The notes beneath the pieces are model-generated. The model worked only from the letters and a program-made list of their open reading frames with translations, ran no database searches and was not told the origin of the DNA. Positions 8,372-18,400 of a stretch of 64,000 nt of DNA are shown in pieces. Position 1 is the first letter of the stretch; every line of letters starts with the position of its first letter. The position numbers and the translations under genes are program-made. The stretch comes from CAVONV01 sp963697355 (lineage in GTDB: Bacteria; Acidobacteriota; Vicinamibacteria; Marinacidobacterales; DATDRI01): the NCBI GenBank assembly GCA_963697355.1, contig CAVONV010000032.1, positions 186,001-250,000 of the forward strand, in the 5' to 3' direction.

Positions 8372-9601
8372 CTACTGCCCGTTGGTCGAATGGATTCGCC
8401 CGTACTTTTCCATCACGGCCCGGAGCCGATCCAGCGGAAGGGCATATATGGTATTGCCGTCCCGGCCGACGGTAGTCCTGGCCATGCACAAGGCATTGAC
8501 GATGGACTCTTCGGTGGCTTCAGCCGTCGCCTCGAAAAAGGAGCCGATCTCTCCTTCGATTAGAGTCGGGAGGCGTTCCACCTTGGGTTCGCCCTCTTCC
8601 CTCACTCGATACGCGTTGGAAAAGGCAATCATGATATCGCCGCTCCAGTTGCCCGCCGTGGAACCGGTTCTTGCCAGGCCCATAGCCATTCTCTTGGCAA
8701 GTCGCCGGAGCTGCCGATGGTCGAGAGGGGCGTCGGTGGCAAGTACGGCTATGAAGGAGCTTGGGGACTCATCACCCTTGGACGCCAGGTCGGTTATCTC
8801 ACGGCCTACCGGGACGCCGTCGATGCGAAGTTGATGGCGGCTGCCAAAATTGCTTTGCACCAAAACACCCACTGTAAAGAGCTGGTTATGGCCTTTGACC
8901 TCCACGAGACGGGAAGCGGTTCCGATGCCTGATTTGAAGTCGAAGGCGCTCATGCCGGTGCCGCCGCCCACCGCGCCTTCCGGGACCGGACCGGTCTTAG
9001 CACCATTCAAGGCCTCGAAGACGTGTTCTCTGAGGACGTGCCTTCCGCGGATGTCGTTGAGAAACCCGTCCCAGGTCTCCGCCACCACCGGTAAGCACCC
9101 GTACCAGTAAAACTCCTTATCGACACTCAGGCCCCAGGAGAGGAAATGATCGAAAACCGCCCCTACGCTCCAGCTGTTGGTGATCAAAATAGGTGTCTCG
9201 AGTCCACCTTTCTCATTCACCCAGTGGATGCCGGTCATGGCCCCGGAGCCGTTCATGACCCAGGCAGCGGCGGGTACGTTCTCGAGCCATGTCCTCCCTT
9301 CGTGAGGAAACACCACCGTGACTCCGGTGCGGGCCGGGCCCTTGCCAACCTCGAGTGGGCCGCTGCCGAAGATGACCGTGGAGTGTCCCACTTTGACTCC
9401 CGCCACGTCCGTAATGGCGTTCCACTTCCCGGGTTTCATGTGGCCGATCACGATGCCGAGATCGCGAGCCCGTTTTCTGGGACTCGGGTCGGGGAATGCG
9501 AAGCTGAGATCCGTGACCTCTTGTGGTTGCGGAAGGGCGCTTGGTTTCGGTGCAATAAAGGTTAGAGCAATGACGGCGACGATGAAAGCTGAAAGCCTCA
9601 T
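8372..9601 (-). CDS. Secreted P1-family peptidase (DmpA-like aminopeptidase / D-esterase)
   Basis: About 409 residues from ATG 9601, chosen because GGAGGAG precedes it and a signal peptide (LSAFIVAVIALTFIAPKPSA) begins there; an in-frame extension to 9754 is unlikely. Family S58/P1 blocks: ITDVAGVKVGHSTV, GPARTGVTVV, ILITNSWSVGAVFD, GAVGGGTGMSAFDFK, and the processing and nucleophile region GNWSGDIMIAFSNA, where chain cleavage before the serine normally activates the enzyme. DmpA and BapA relatives remove N-terminal D-, L- or beta-amino acids from short peptides. It lies between the two copies of the operator module on the minus strand, so its transcript would run toward the catabolic operon. 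It has its own ribosome binding site, but I see no obvious dedicated promoter. Confidence 0.88.
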   Translation of the reverse strand: MRLSAFIVAVIALTFIAPKPSALPQPQEVTDLSFAFPDPSPRKRARDLGIVIGHMKPGKWNAITDVAGVKVGHSTVIFGSGPLEVGKGPARTGVTVVFPHEGRTWLENVPAAAWVMNGSGAMTGIHWVNEKGGLETPILITNSWSVGAVFDHFLSWGLSVDKEFYWYGCLPVVAETWDGFLNDIRGRHVLREHVFEALNGAKTGPVPEGAVGGGTGMSAFDFKSGIGTASRLVEVKGHNQLFTVGVLVQSNFGSRHQLRIDGVPVGREITDLASKGDESPSSFIAVLATDAPLDHRQLRRLAKRMAMGLARTGSTAGNWSGDIMIAFSNAYRVREEGEPKVERLPTLIEGEIGSFFEATAEATEESIVNALCMARTTVGRDGNTIYALPLDRLRAVMEKYGRIHSTNGQ

Positions 9602-9773
9602 AGTTCTCCTCCGTGAGTGTTGTCTTACCGTGTCTAGCGCCGGTCGGTCAAGACGCGAACCGCGATGAAGGATAGGGGATTTCACCGTCCCATCAAAACG
9701 AGATCGTCCGAATCCGCGACTGCCGCATGAGGGGCGTGGAGCTAGAAAAACCATCCCCAGCTCCTAAGAAATC

Positions 9774-9803
9774 TTGACAAGATCCCCAGAGATCTCATAT
9801 TTT
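9774..9803 (+). promoter_or_regulatory. Promoter of the thiolase remnant
   Basis: TTGACA (9774-9779) and TATTTT (9798-9803) with 18 bases between them, pointing right. Both hexamers are identical to those of the promoter at 8314-8342, and a matching palindrome follows on the downstream side. Confidence 0.55.
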
Positions 9804-9827
9804 GAACGCGAACACTGAATGAAATGC

Positions 9828-9846
9828 TGTTCCGATAAGCGGAACA
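9828..9846. promoter_or_regulatory. Palindromic operator, copy 2
   Basis: TGTTCCG (9828-9834), 5-base spacer, CGGAACA (9840-9846): the same 14 arm bases and spacer length as the core of the palindrome at 8273-8291. It lies between the promoter at 9774 and the thiolase remnant start at 9884, the position expected for a repressor site. Confidence 0.65.
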
Positions 9847-9883
9847 AACATAAGATGACGATAACAAGTACTGAGGACGCAGC

Positions 9884-10295
9884 ATGCGAGATGTCGCTGT
9901 TGTCGACGCTATACGAACCGCGGTAGGTCGCCACGGTGGGACGCTTTCCGCGGTCCGGCCCGATGATTTGGCCGCTGTTCCACTCGAGGCTTTGATCCAA
10001 CGCAACGATTTGGATCCCGGCCTCATCTAAGAAGTCTATATGGGTTGTGCCAATCAAGCGGGGGAGGACAACCGTAACGTGGCGCGCATGGCGACACTTC
10101 TAGCCGGTTACTAACGTCAACGGAGGCGCGATTGCATTGGGACACCCTCTTGGTTGCTCTGGAGCCCGAATCTTTACGACCTTGCTCTACGAGATGAAAC
10201 GTCGCAGCATATCGGGAGAAACGATGCGATATGGTCTGGCGACATTGTGTGTAGGTGTGGGACAAGGTGAAGCCACGATCGAAGAAATCTTATAG
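9884..10295 (+). pseudogene. Decayed acetyl-CoA acetyltransferase (3-oxoadipyl-CoA-type thiolase)
   Basis: ATG 9884 opens a clear thiolase N-terminus: VVDAIRTAVGRHGG, then VYMGCANQAGEDNRNVARMA. An in-frame TAA replaces the codon just before VYMGC, which looks like a single-base nonsense change. The frame ends at TAA 10112. Immediately after, in a different frame from 10113, comes the thiolase C-terminal signature NGGAIALGHPLGCSGARI, with TTLLYEMKRR and YGLATLCVGVGQGEAT, ending at TAG 10295. The central 250 or so codons, including the catalytic cysteine, are gone. The promoter and operator upstream are intact. The family fits a beta-ketoadipate-like pathway with the CoA transferase and IclR regulator at 2-4.6 kb. 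Confidence 0.88.
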
Positions 10296-10494
10296 TTCTT
10301 GCTTTCTCCTCTCTCATTGTGATGTGATGCAAAGACGCAAGCGCACATCTCCTTTCCATGGAGCCACTCCAGGCGCCTCGGCCATATTGCGAATGAGTCA
10401 CTGGCGGAAGCGGGAGGTTATCATGTGCTCGACCTGATGTGACGTCGCCTCCGGACGAGCTCATTCGCCCATGCCAGAGCAAAAGGAGTTATAG

Positions 10495-11652
10495 ATGACG
10501 GCAAGAGCCAAGCCTCGCACCTTCTTTTTTCTGCTGGCGACTACCTGCCTAATGATCACTGCCCCACGCCTTTTGTCGCAAAGTGCGAAGGACGAGTCTA
10601 GTCCACGCGAGTTGAAAGAGATTCCCGTTCGCATCGTGCATGTGAAAGGCACCCACTACGACGTTGGTCACCAAATCGGTACGCAGTTGCAAGCCAATCT
10701 CGTAAGAAGTGTGGAGAGAATGAAACAACGGGAGGGCTGGCCGAAGCTCAAAGCTGAGGCGGAGCTCTTTCTGCAGTACTCGAAGAAGTATGTACCCGAG
10801 TATGTGACCGAAGTACGAGGAGCGGCCGAGGGCGCAGGCCTCGAGCTCGAGGACCTATTTCCCGCTCTATGTGAGGAAATCGGCGATCCGAACTACGCCT
10901 ACACAGGCGGCTGTTCGGATCTCATTGCCTCCAATGATGTCACTCGCGATGGTAGCGTCCTGGTGGCACACAACAACGACACCTCCGTTTCCACACAGGA
11001 GGACGTCACCATCATCCATTATGAAGTCGACGGTGAACCAGAGATCGTTGCGGTGGGGTATGGCGGTCTGGGAATCAGCGTAGGGTATAACTCCGCGGGC
11101 ATAAGCCTGACGGGTAATCAACTGGACTCCAACGACATGCGGGTGGGGATTCCTCGAATGCTCCTGGTGAGAAAGATCTTGGCGGCGACAACCATCGGCG
11201 AGGCCATCGATGCGGCGATTCTCGAACACAGGGCCTCGAACTACAACCAAGTTATTGCGGATGCAAACGGGGAAATATACAGCATCGAAGGATCGGCAAC
11301 CGACTACGAACCGATTTACGCCCAGGATGGTTACCTCGTTCACACCAACCACTACACTTCGCCCTGGATGAGACGCTTCGAATCTGATCCGCAACAGATC
11401 ACTTCTTCCATCGTTCGCTACAACCGCGGAAGGAGGCTGATGAAGAACCATCGGGGAGAGATCACGATCGACAATCTGCAGGAGTTCCTCTCGGATCATG
11501 TGAATCATCCGCGCTCCATCTGCCGGCACGGAAAGGGGATAAAATCCACCTTTTCCATTGTCATCAATCTCAATACCTTGACCATGTACCTGGCGAGGGG
11601 AAATCCTTGCGAGGTCAAGTACAACGAGTACAACCTTCTCACAAAGGAATGA
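10495..11652 (+). CDS. Secreted C45-family peptidase (acyl-CoA:6-APA acyltransferase-like Ntn hydrolase)
   Basis: 385 residues with an N-terminal signal peptide (FFFLLATTCLMITAPRLLSQS) and AAAGGAG just upstream of ATG 10495. The C45/Ntn fold is indicated by GTHYDVGHQIGTQL, PEYVTEVRGAAEGAGL, the presumed autocatalytic cysteine in TGGCSDLIAS, the following SVLVAHNNDT, GISVGYNSAGISLTGNQL, and the C-terminal YLARGNPC. Isopenicillin acyltransferase relatives remodel amide bonds by cleaving before the cysteine. Many bacterial members are secreted amidases of unknown substrate. It is followed on the same strand by an M28 carboxypeptidase about 120 bases downstream, suggesting a shared role in breaking down extracellular peptides or acylated amino acids. 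Confidence 0.85.
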   Translation: MTARAKPRTFFFLLATTCLMITAPRLLSQSAKDESSPRELKEIPVRIVHVKGTHYDVGHQIGTQLQANLVRSVERMKQREGWPKLKAEAELFLQYSKKYVPEYVTEVRGAAEGAGLELEDLFPALCEEIGDPNYAYTGGCSDLIASNDVTRDGSVLVAHNNDTSVSTQEDVTIIHYEVDGEPEIVAVGYGGLGISVGYNSAGISLTGNQLDSNDMRVGIPRMLLVRKILAATTIGEAIDAAILEHRASNYNQVIADANGEIYSIEGSATDYEPIYAQDGYLVHTNHYTSPWMRRFESDPQQITSSIVRYNRGRRLMKNHRGEITIDNLQEFLSDHVNHPRSICRHGKGIKSTFSIVINLNTLTMYLARGNPCEVKYNEYNLLTKE

Positions 11653-11770
11653 CACATACTTTGGTACAGCGATCCACGATTTCAGGACTGTCTCGTGGCC
11701 ACAACATGAACGTGAGCTCATCCGGCAGACCTGCCCTTTCGAATGAAGTTGATGTGGTGGAGGCTGAACG

Positions 11771-13915
11771 ATGAGGATGTTCCTACTGTTGTGCCTATCT
11801 ACGACTGCACTTTCCTACACGGCTCACCCTGTTGAAACCTCGAGCCAGAAACGTCAACTGCCTGGGTTCTCGAAGGCCGGCAGTGAGCGTCAGCTCGAGG
11901 TCGAGGACGAGCTCTTCATACGACTCGACACCACCATCACGGGGCGTCACTTCCGCTATTTGACCGAGGAGCCTCACGCTCCGGGCTCCGAGAGAAATCG
12001 TCAACTTGCTGAATATGTTCGAGACCGTTTCGTCGAGTATGGACTCGAAGATGTCCGACTCATCGAGTACAACGTCTATCTTCCTCAACCACGGCAAACC
12101 AGTGTGATGATGCTCGAGCCCCACGAGTATGAACCCACCTTGAAAGAGGATGGCTATTCCGTGGACAAAGATTCCTTCGCCAGCGAGGTGGGTATGACCT
12201 ACATGAGCATGTCGGCCTCCGGCGATGTCACGGCTCCCGTGATTTACGCTCACAGCGGGAATCCGGAAGATTACGACTGGCTCGTGGAGCAAGGGATCGA
12301 TCCGCGCGGGAAGATCGCCATCGTTCGGTATTCAGTGCCATACAGTTATCGCGGATTCAAGGCCTGGGAGGCCGAGAGGCGAGGGGTCAAAGCGCTCATC
12401 GTCTACTCCGATCCGATGGAGGACGGATACGCCAAGGGTGAAGTCTTTCCGGAGGGGCCGTGGGGACCGGCGAGCCACATACAGCGTGGTGCCATTTCGT
12501 ACGACTTCATTGTCCCGGGGGATCCCTTGACGCCGGGTTGGGCCTCCACCGAGGAGGCGCGAAGGATTCAAAAAGAAGAAGCCCGCTCTATTCCAGGGAT
12601 CATTGCTGTTCCCATGTCCTGGCGAGATGCCAAGCCCATTCTCGAGAATCTTGGGGGGCCGGTCGTACCGCTTTCCTGGCAAGGCGGTCTCCCCATCACC
12701 TATCACGTCGGGCCCGGTCCCGCGAAGCTGCGTGTCAAGGTGGAAATGGACGAGGTGGTGCGTCCCATTCAAGTGGTCGTCGGGAGCATACGAGGGAGCG
12801 CAGAGCCGGACCGTCTGGTAGTTTTGGGAAACCATAGGGACGCATGGGTCTACGGCGGCGTCGATCCGTCCAGCGGCACAGCGACACAACTCGAGTTGGC
12901 TCGGGTCCTTGGTGAAATGGCCAGGCACGGAAAACGTCCCCGACGAACCATCGTACTGGCCGATTGGGACGCTGAGGAAGTGCATCTGACAGGATCGACG
13001 GAGTGGGGAGAGCAATTTGCGGATGTGCTGAGCAAAGGAGCCATCGCTTATCTGAACGTGGATATGGCGACCAACGGTCCTGACTTCAATGCGTCGGCGG
13101 TGGCCAGTCTGAATCCTCTCGTACTGTCGGTGGCGAACGACGTTATCGATCCCAACAGCCGCCGTAGCATCCTTCAGACTTGGAGAACGCGCGTAACGGA
13201 AGATACGAAGCTCAATGCCGAGACGAACCTCATCGATAACGAGCTCGGAAGCGGCTCCGACTACACGGTTTTTCTCAACTTCCTGGGTATCCCCATCGTC
13301 GATATGGCCTTTTCAGGGCCTTATGGTGTCTATCACTCCCAATACGACAACTTCTACTGGGTCACGCACTTCGGTGATCCTGGATTCCGCTACATGACCG
13401 CTATGGCCGAAGTGTGGGGGCGCTTGGCTCTCCGTCTGGCCAACGCCGAGATCTATCCATACGATTTTGCGCTCTATGCAAGAAAGGTACAAGAGTTCCT
13501 CAACAAGTTAGATGAGCAAAAAGAAGTCCAGGACCACCTGGATCTTTCCACGGCTGAGCGTGCCGTGGATTCCTGGGCTGAAAAGGCCCAGGAGCTTCAC
13601 ACTGCGGTCTCCCGTTCTCTCGACACCGCTACGCCACTCGAGCGATTCGAGCCTCTCAACGAAGTCCTATTGCAGCTCGAACGGCATTTTTTATTGGAGG
13701 AAGGAATCCCCGACCGCCCTTGGTTCAAGCACGCTCTCTACGCCCCCCGCTATAGCTATGCAGCCATGACTTTTCCCGGTGTTCAAGAAGCCGTTGATAA
13801 CCAGGATTGGGAGCGAGCCCGCCGCGAGCTCAATCGAATCGTGGGACGGTTCCAGGACCTCACGGAGCAGTTGAGCCGAGCGGTGTTGCTCGCTGATGAA
13901 ATCGGCGAACAATAA
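11771..13915 (+). CDS. M28 peptidase, glutamate carboxypeptidase II / transferrin-receptor-like
   Basis: 714 residues. A short N-terminal hydrophobic leader suggests export. The domains are those of glutamate carboxypeptidase II: a protease-associated insert (YDWLVEQGIDPRGKIAIV), the M28 zinc domain, and a C-terminal helical dimerisation domain. Zinc-site motifs seen are NHRDAWVYGGVDPSSG, DWDAEEVHLTGSTEW, NVDMATNGP and VYHSQYDNFYW, giving His, Asp, Glu-Glu, Asp and His in the expected order. The usual E-to-F/L position is DAEEVHLTGSTEWGE, very close to GCPII (GLLGSTEW). It likely releases C-terminal glutamate or other residues from peptides in the periplasm. A hairpin follows the stop. Confidence 0.92.
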   Translation: MRMFLLLCLSTTALSYTAHPVETSSQKRQLPGFSKAGSERQLEVEDELFIRLDTTITGRHFRYLTEEPHAPGSERNRQLAEYVRDRFVEYGLEDVRLIEYNVYLPQPRQTSVMMLEPHEYEPTLKEDGYSVDKDSFASEVGMTYMSMSASGDVTAPVIYAHSGNPEDYDWLVEQGIDPRGKIAIVRYSVPYSYRGFKAWEAERRGVKALIVYSDPMEDGYAKGEVFPEGPWGPASHIQRGAISYDFIVPGDPLTPGWASTEEARRIQKEEARSIPGIIAVPMSWRDAKPILENLGGPVVPLSWQGGLPITYHVGPGPAKLRVKVEMDEVVRPIQVVVGSIRGSAEPDRLVVLGNHRDAWVYGGVDPSSGTATQLELARVLGEMARHGKRPRRTIVLADWDAEEVHLTGSTEWGEQFADVLSKGAIAYLNVDMATNGPDFNASAVASLNPLVLSVANDVIDPNSRRSILQTWRTRVTEDTKLNAETNLIDNELGSGSDYTVFLNFLGIPIVDMAFSGPYGVYHSQYDNFYWVTHFGDPGFRYMTAMAEVWGRLALRLANAEIYPYDFALYARKVQEFLNKLDEQKEVQDHLDLSTAERAVDSWAEKAQELHTAVSRSLDTATPLERFEPLNEVLLQLERHFLLEEGIPDRPWFKHALYAPRYSYAAMTFPGVQEAVDNQDWERARRELNRIVGRFQDLTEQLSRAVLLADEIGEQ

Positions 13916-13921
13916 AGACAG

Positions 13922-13953
13922 AGGCTTGCCCCGTCCCGCAACAGGGGAAGCCT
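13922..13953. terminator. Hairpin between convergent genes
   Basis: AGGCTT and CCCC (separated by a bulged G) pair with GGGG and AAGCCT across an 11-base loop. There is no long T run. Its position between the convergent M28 gene and the 14-kb gene suggests a terminator, but strength is uncertain. Confidence 0.4.
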
Positions 13954-14007
13954 TGCTGCATCGCTCTAGGTTACTTTTGGCACAGCCTCTCTATCTCGTC
14001 GGTGCGC

Positions 14008-14319
14008 CTACTTGGGGCGGACCGGCTCGGGAACGAGAGGCGATGGACCCCATATTTCATTGGTGACATTCGTAGCGTAGGTGTATAGCTCCTCCATCGT
14101 CTTCTGTACGTTGGGGTGAACGTGCCATTTGGCCCAGTCCTCCAGATTGGCAAACTCCCAAGTCACGACGGCTTGATGCGTCCCAGCCGCCATACGGTAG
14201 GCTCGAAACTCCACGACACCAGGAGGGGACAAGTTGGCTGCAACTGCCGTTTTGCTCCACTCTTTATAGGCATCCATTTTCTCGGGAAGGATGTTCCACT
14301 TCGTCACCTGAAGAACCAT
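14008..14319 (-). CDS. Dimeric alpha/beta-barrel (ABM/NIPSNAP-like) small protein
   Basis: 103 residues, starting at ATG 14319 behind GGGGAGG. The layout TKWNILPEKMDAYKEWSK, VEFRAYRMAAGTHQAVVTWEF and LEDWAKWHVHPNVQKTMEEL is the beta-alpha-beta pattern of the ferredoxin-like dimeric barrel found in antibiotic-biosynthesis-monooxygenase and NIPSNAP proteins. No cofactor motif is visible and function cannot be stated. The next gene on the same strand (15.1 kb) is a secreted protein that seems to have the same fold twice, so the two probably belong together. Confidence 0.6.
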   Translation of the reverse strand: MVLQVTKWNILPEKMDAYKEWSKTAVAANLSPPGVVEFRAYRMAAGTHQAVVTWEFANLEDWAKWHVHPNVQKTMEELYTYATNVTNEIWGPSPLVPEPVRPK

Positions 14320-14409
14320 GATTACACCTCCCCTTATCGATTCAATTCCGTTGCTCCGGCCGAAGGAGTCAAGGTTCCCAGCTCGGGCCGCATTTGCCCA
14401 TCCCGGCGT
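14320..14409 (-). other. Short intergenic spacer carrying the ribosome binding site of the 14-kb gene
   Basis: Between the two barrel-protein genes. It holds GGGGAGG ahead of ATG 14319; no promoter is obvious, which agrees with co-transcription from the gene at 15.1 kb. Confidence 0.3.
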
Positions 14410-15135
14410 TCAATTTTTCTCGTGCAAGAGAGGAGCTCTTTTCCAGAGTGCACTCCCTTCGTCACCAAGCGCTTTGTTGATTTCTGCCGACTGACCAAAG
14501 TAGTCGGCTGCGCTCTTTGCCATCGCGATGACACAATAGACAGGAAAATCGACACCGAGCTCTCCGACCCAAACGTTGTAGCCGGCAGCGATGTTCTCGC
14601 TCTCGTAAAGCTCCTTGTACTTCTTGAAGACCCCTATCAATTCTTCGGTTTTGGCGCCATTGCCATAGAAAAAGACGTACCGAAGGAAAACACCCTCTTG
14701 TGGTCTCAGTCGCGGCTCGTCTGGTACGTAGGAGAGCTCGTGGTTTATCCTCCACAGGGAGACGCGCACCGACTCGAATGTGCTACCCACCGCTTTATCC
14801 AGCTCTTTGGCCTCCGGCCCCATCTTCTCGGCGGCTTCGTTGAAGGCCGTGTACATCGCACTCACATCCGCCAAATCCTTTACGGGCACCCAACTGTAGT
14901 AGTGATAATCATCCGTACTAGCGGTGCCCCACGTGTAAGAGAGCTCTTGCTTTCGATAGAGCTCGGCCATCTTCTTGTAGACACTTTCGAACTCTCCAAC
15001 GTTCGACGGTGAAACGACGAAGTCCCATATGGCATGAAGGCTCGGTGGCCCCTCTTCCGTTTGTGCCTCGCCGGGTGACACTGTTAGGCAGCAAAACACT
15101 AAGCCCACTAATAGAATCGCGATTCCAGTTTTCAT
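14410..15135 (-). CDS. Secreted protein with two probable ferredoxin-like (alpha/beta-barrel) repeats
   Basis: 241 residues from ATG 15135, which has AAGGAG eight bases upstream; the in-frame start at 15156 lacks this. A signal peptide (AILLVGLVFCCLTVSPGEAQ) is followed by two similar halves. Each starts with a strand (HAIWDFVVSPSNVGEFESVYKK; YVFFYGNGAKTEELIGVFKK) and carries tyrosine-rich strands (YTWGTASTDDYHYYSWVPV; AAGYNVWVGELGVDFPVY). This looks like an internally duplicated dimeric-barrel domain exported to the periplasm. I do not know its function. It lies 90 bases upstream of the small barrel gene at 14.0-14.3 kb on the same strand, probably one operon. Confidence 0.6.
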   Translation of the reverse strand: MKTGIAILLVGLVFCCLTVSPGEAQTEEGPPSLHAIWDFVVSPSNVGEFESVYKKMAELYRKQELSYTWGTASTDDYHYYSWVPVKDLADVSAMYTAFNEAAEKMGPEAKELDKAVGSTFESVRVSLWRINHELSYVPDEPRLRPQEGVFLRYVFFYGNGAKTEELIGVFKKYKELYESENIAAGYNVWVGELGVDFPVYCVIAMAKSAADYFGQSAEINKALGDEGSALWKRAPLLHEKN

Positions 15136-15449
15136 AAAAGTCTCCTTTCCCTTCAATCAAAGCACCGGTGCACTCGAGCTAACCCTCGAGAGCCATATCT
15201 ACATTTGCTGAAGGCTCGAGGTATCGAAACGGGGGGGTTTATGAAGAAGTTGCAGCAGCGTAGCTCGAGGTGTGGTGAAAAGAGACGCTAGGTCAACTCG
15301 CCAGCACGAGAACGACGGACCATCCCCCTGTTCCAGGCAGCAAATATCAGATTAGAGACACAAGTACAAGCGTTTCAAGGTCGCATGAGTTTTGCCGGGC
15401 ACTGCCCCGTGCCGCTGACCGCAGCACGAGGCAGCTTACCCAACCGAAT

Positions 15450-18400
15450 CTATTGCGGAAGGGTGAAAAGACCTTTGACGTTATTCTCAGCCAACATGCC
15501 ATTGAAGGCAGCCAAGTCGTCGCTCATGAGCGTCCTGAATAGACCTTGGTACCTTCTCAAGCGCTCTTTGAGGAGCTGATGCACCTCCATGGCTTGTGCC
15601 GTCGGCGGCCAATCAGAGCCTACTCCGCCCCAGGAAGTCTCTACATCCGAGTACAAAAAGCCGAATCTGGCATAGAGCTTGGAGGGATTCCTGAACACGT
15701 CCTGGCTCCCACCGGTCAATCTCATTTGAAACAGATTCTGTTCGAAGTCGATGAGCTTCGTGTCGAGCGCCTTCCCAGCCTCCGTGACCGATTCGTACTG
15801 CTCCTTTCCGGCTAGGCGATCGTTCAGGTCGTAGATCTGTTTCCGGACCCACTCGACCTCGTTGATCATGTCCACCACCTCGCTCAGGTTGTCTCGAATC
15901 TCGAGCGACATGGCGACTTGCTTCTGGATGTCTTCGACGGTACCTGTAGAGCTGGGATCTTTTTGGACGACGAGCGTCTCGCGTCAGCTCCTGTCCATCC
16001 ACAACGAGCTTGACGCGTGTAGGTGCCGGGCACTGCCAACGGCCGGATACCACTTCCCCTCACGCCCCAAGTTTCGATCGGACGCCAACCTTCGGGTCCG
16101 AGCTTGACCCAAGGCGCATCCATGGCCGTCGTTCGCAGCTTGGCTTGCTTCGACGCCTTGTGCCTCAGATCCCACCAGACGCGATTGATGCCGGCTTTTG
16201 TCGTTCCTTTGATTGTTTCCACTAGACCGCCTTGCGCGTCGAGAATCTGGATCTCGACTTCTTCCTCCGGCCCCGCCTTCAAGTAGTAGTTGATGGAAGC
16301 ACCATAGGGAGGATTGTCGCCCAGGGAGGGGTCGTCGTGGACGTGATCATCGGAGAGCCCTTGTTCAGAAAACGATAGGCGGCACGCGGTTCGAACAAGT
16401 GAACGTCGGAATCGACGATCTCCTGATTAAGCTGCTGGATCGGAGTGATGTCATCCAGGATCCAAAAACCTCGTCCGTAAGTTCCCACCACCAGATCATT
16501 GAAGTGCTCTTGAACCACGAGCCAGTGAACCGGTGCGTGGAGGGAGATTAGTCTGAAGGGGTTGCCACTTCTGCCCGTCATTGAAGGAAACGTAGAGTGC
16601 ATTTTCCGTTCCTGCGTACAAGAGCCCCTTTCGTTTCGGGTCTTCCCTGACACAGTGAGCGTAGCTAAACACCGTCTCCGGAATCCCATTGGTGATGCGC
16701 GCCCAACTTTGCCCGTAATCCGTGGTCTTGTAGATGAACGGATCGCGGTTGTTGACTTGGTGCAGGTCCACCGTGATGTAAGCGGTGCCCGCATCGAAAC
16801 GTGAGGGCTCGATATTACTCACCGTACCACTAGGGGGCAGGCTCCGGGATGTTCTTGGTCACGTTGGTCCAGTTGGCACCACCATCTCTGGTGATTTGCA
16901 GCAGACCGTCGTTGGTCCCCGCCCAGATAACGCCCGCTTCGAGGGGTGACTCCGCAATGGCAAAGACCACAGCACCATACTCGACTCCGAGGTTGTCTCT
17001 GACCAGCCCGCCGGAGTTCGAGAGCATCTCCGGATCGTTGGTGGTAAGGTCAGGGCTGATGACTTGCCAGCTGTTTCCTCCGTCCGTCGTTTGGTGGACA
17101 TATTGACTTCCGGTATAGACCTTGTTGTGATCGTGAGGCGAAATGGCGATGGGAAACGTCCATTGGATCCGGTACTTCACCTCGCCCGCCGGCCAGCCCA
17201 TGTAGCTCTCCGGCCAGACATCGACGGATCGGGCATGGCCCGTGTTCCTCTCGAATCGAGTGAATCCCGCTGCAAAACACCCCGACCAAACGATGTTGTT
17301 GTCCTCGGGATCGGGAACGGCAAATCCGCACTCGCAAGCTCCCACGTGACGCCACTCGCCCGTGGGAATGCCGCCGCCACCGAACCCACCATATAAGCTG
17401 TTGCTGGGTCCGTAAGTAGATGGACCGTCTTGCCGGTTTCCGTAAACGTTGTAGGGAATCTCGTTGTCCACCGCTACGTGGTACATCTGGGAAATGGGTA
17501 GTCGGACACCGCGCCACGTCTTGCCTCGGTTCATGGAGATAGCGACATATTGGTCGTTGCCGACGACCATACGACTCGGGTTAGTGGGATCGATCCACAT
17601 GTCGTGATGATCGCCGCCCGCTACGGGAAATCCGTCGAGTGTAGCACCACCATCGAGAGTAATCGTGGCCCGAGGTGCAAGAAAGTAGACCTCGTTGTGG
17701 TTGTCGGGCGACACGGCGCAGCGCGTGTAATAGTGCGGCCGTTGCGTCAACACGTGATCATGATTGACCAGCTTCCAATGGTCGCCTCCGTCGTCCGAGC
17801 GCCACAATACTCCGCTCTCGGTTTCCCGACCTTCTCGCGGCTCTCCATCGGATGTTTCAATGAGCGCGTAAACACGATCGGAGTTGCTGGGCGCAATGGC
17901 GAGACCCACCTTTCCCGTGCTCGTGGTAGGCAATCCGTTGCCCTCGAGTCGTTTCCAGGTCGTGCCCCCATCGGTGGAACGGAAAACTCCGCCGGTGGTG
18001 CTGCCGCTCAAACGTCCCCAGGTCTTGATCTCGAGCTGCCACATTCCTGCGAAGAGGATTCGGGGATTACCGGGATCCATGACGATGTCCGATGCCCCAT
18101 GGTTCTCATCTACAAAGAGCACCTTCTCCCATGAATCGCCGCCGTCCGTGGTGCGAAAGACGCCGCGATCCACTTGCGGCCCGTAACAATGTCCCATGGC
18201 GGCAGCGAACACCACGTCGGGATTCCGGGGATCAACGAGTACGCGACCGATACGGCCCGTCTCCTCGAGTCCCATATGCTTCCATGTCTTCCCGGCGTCG
18301 GTCGATCTGTAGATCCCGTTGCCGATCGAGATATTGCTTCGAATGAAGGTCTCACCGGTGCCGGCCCAAACAACATTGGGGTCAGATGCCGCCACAGCCA

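Noticed and set aside
10027..10040. In-frame TAA of the thiolase remnant as a recoding site
   Set aside because: It is TAA, not TGA, and the gene has lost its catalytic centre, so a nonsense mutation is the simpler reading.
10296..10494. Another gene remnant between the thiolase remnant and the C45 gene
   Set aside because: About 20 codons (GHIANESLAEAGGYHVLDL) look coding-like, but that is too short to assign to a family.
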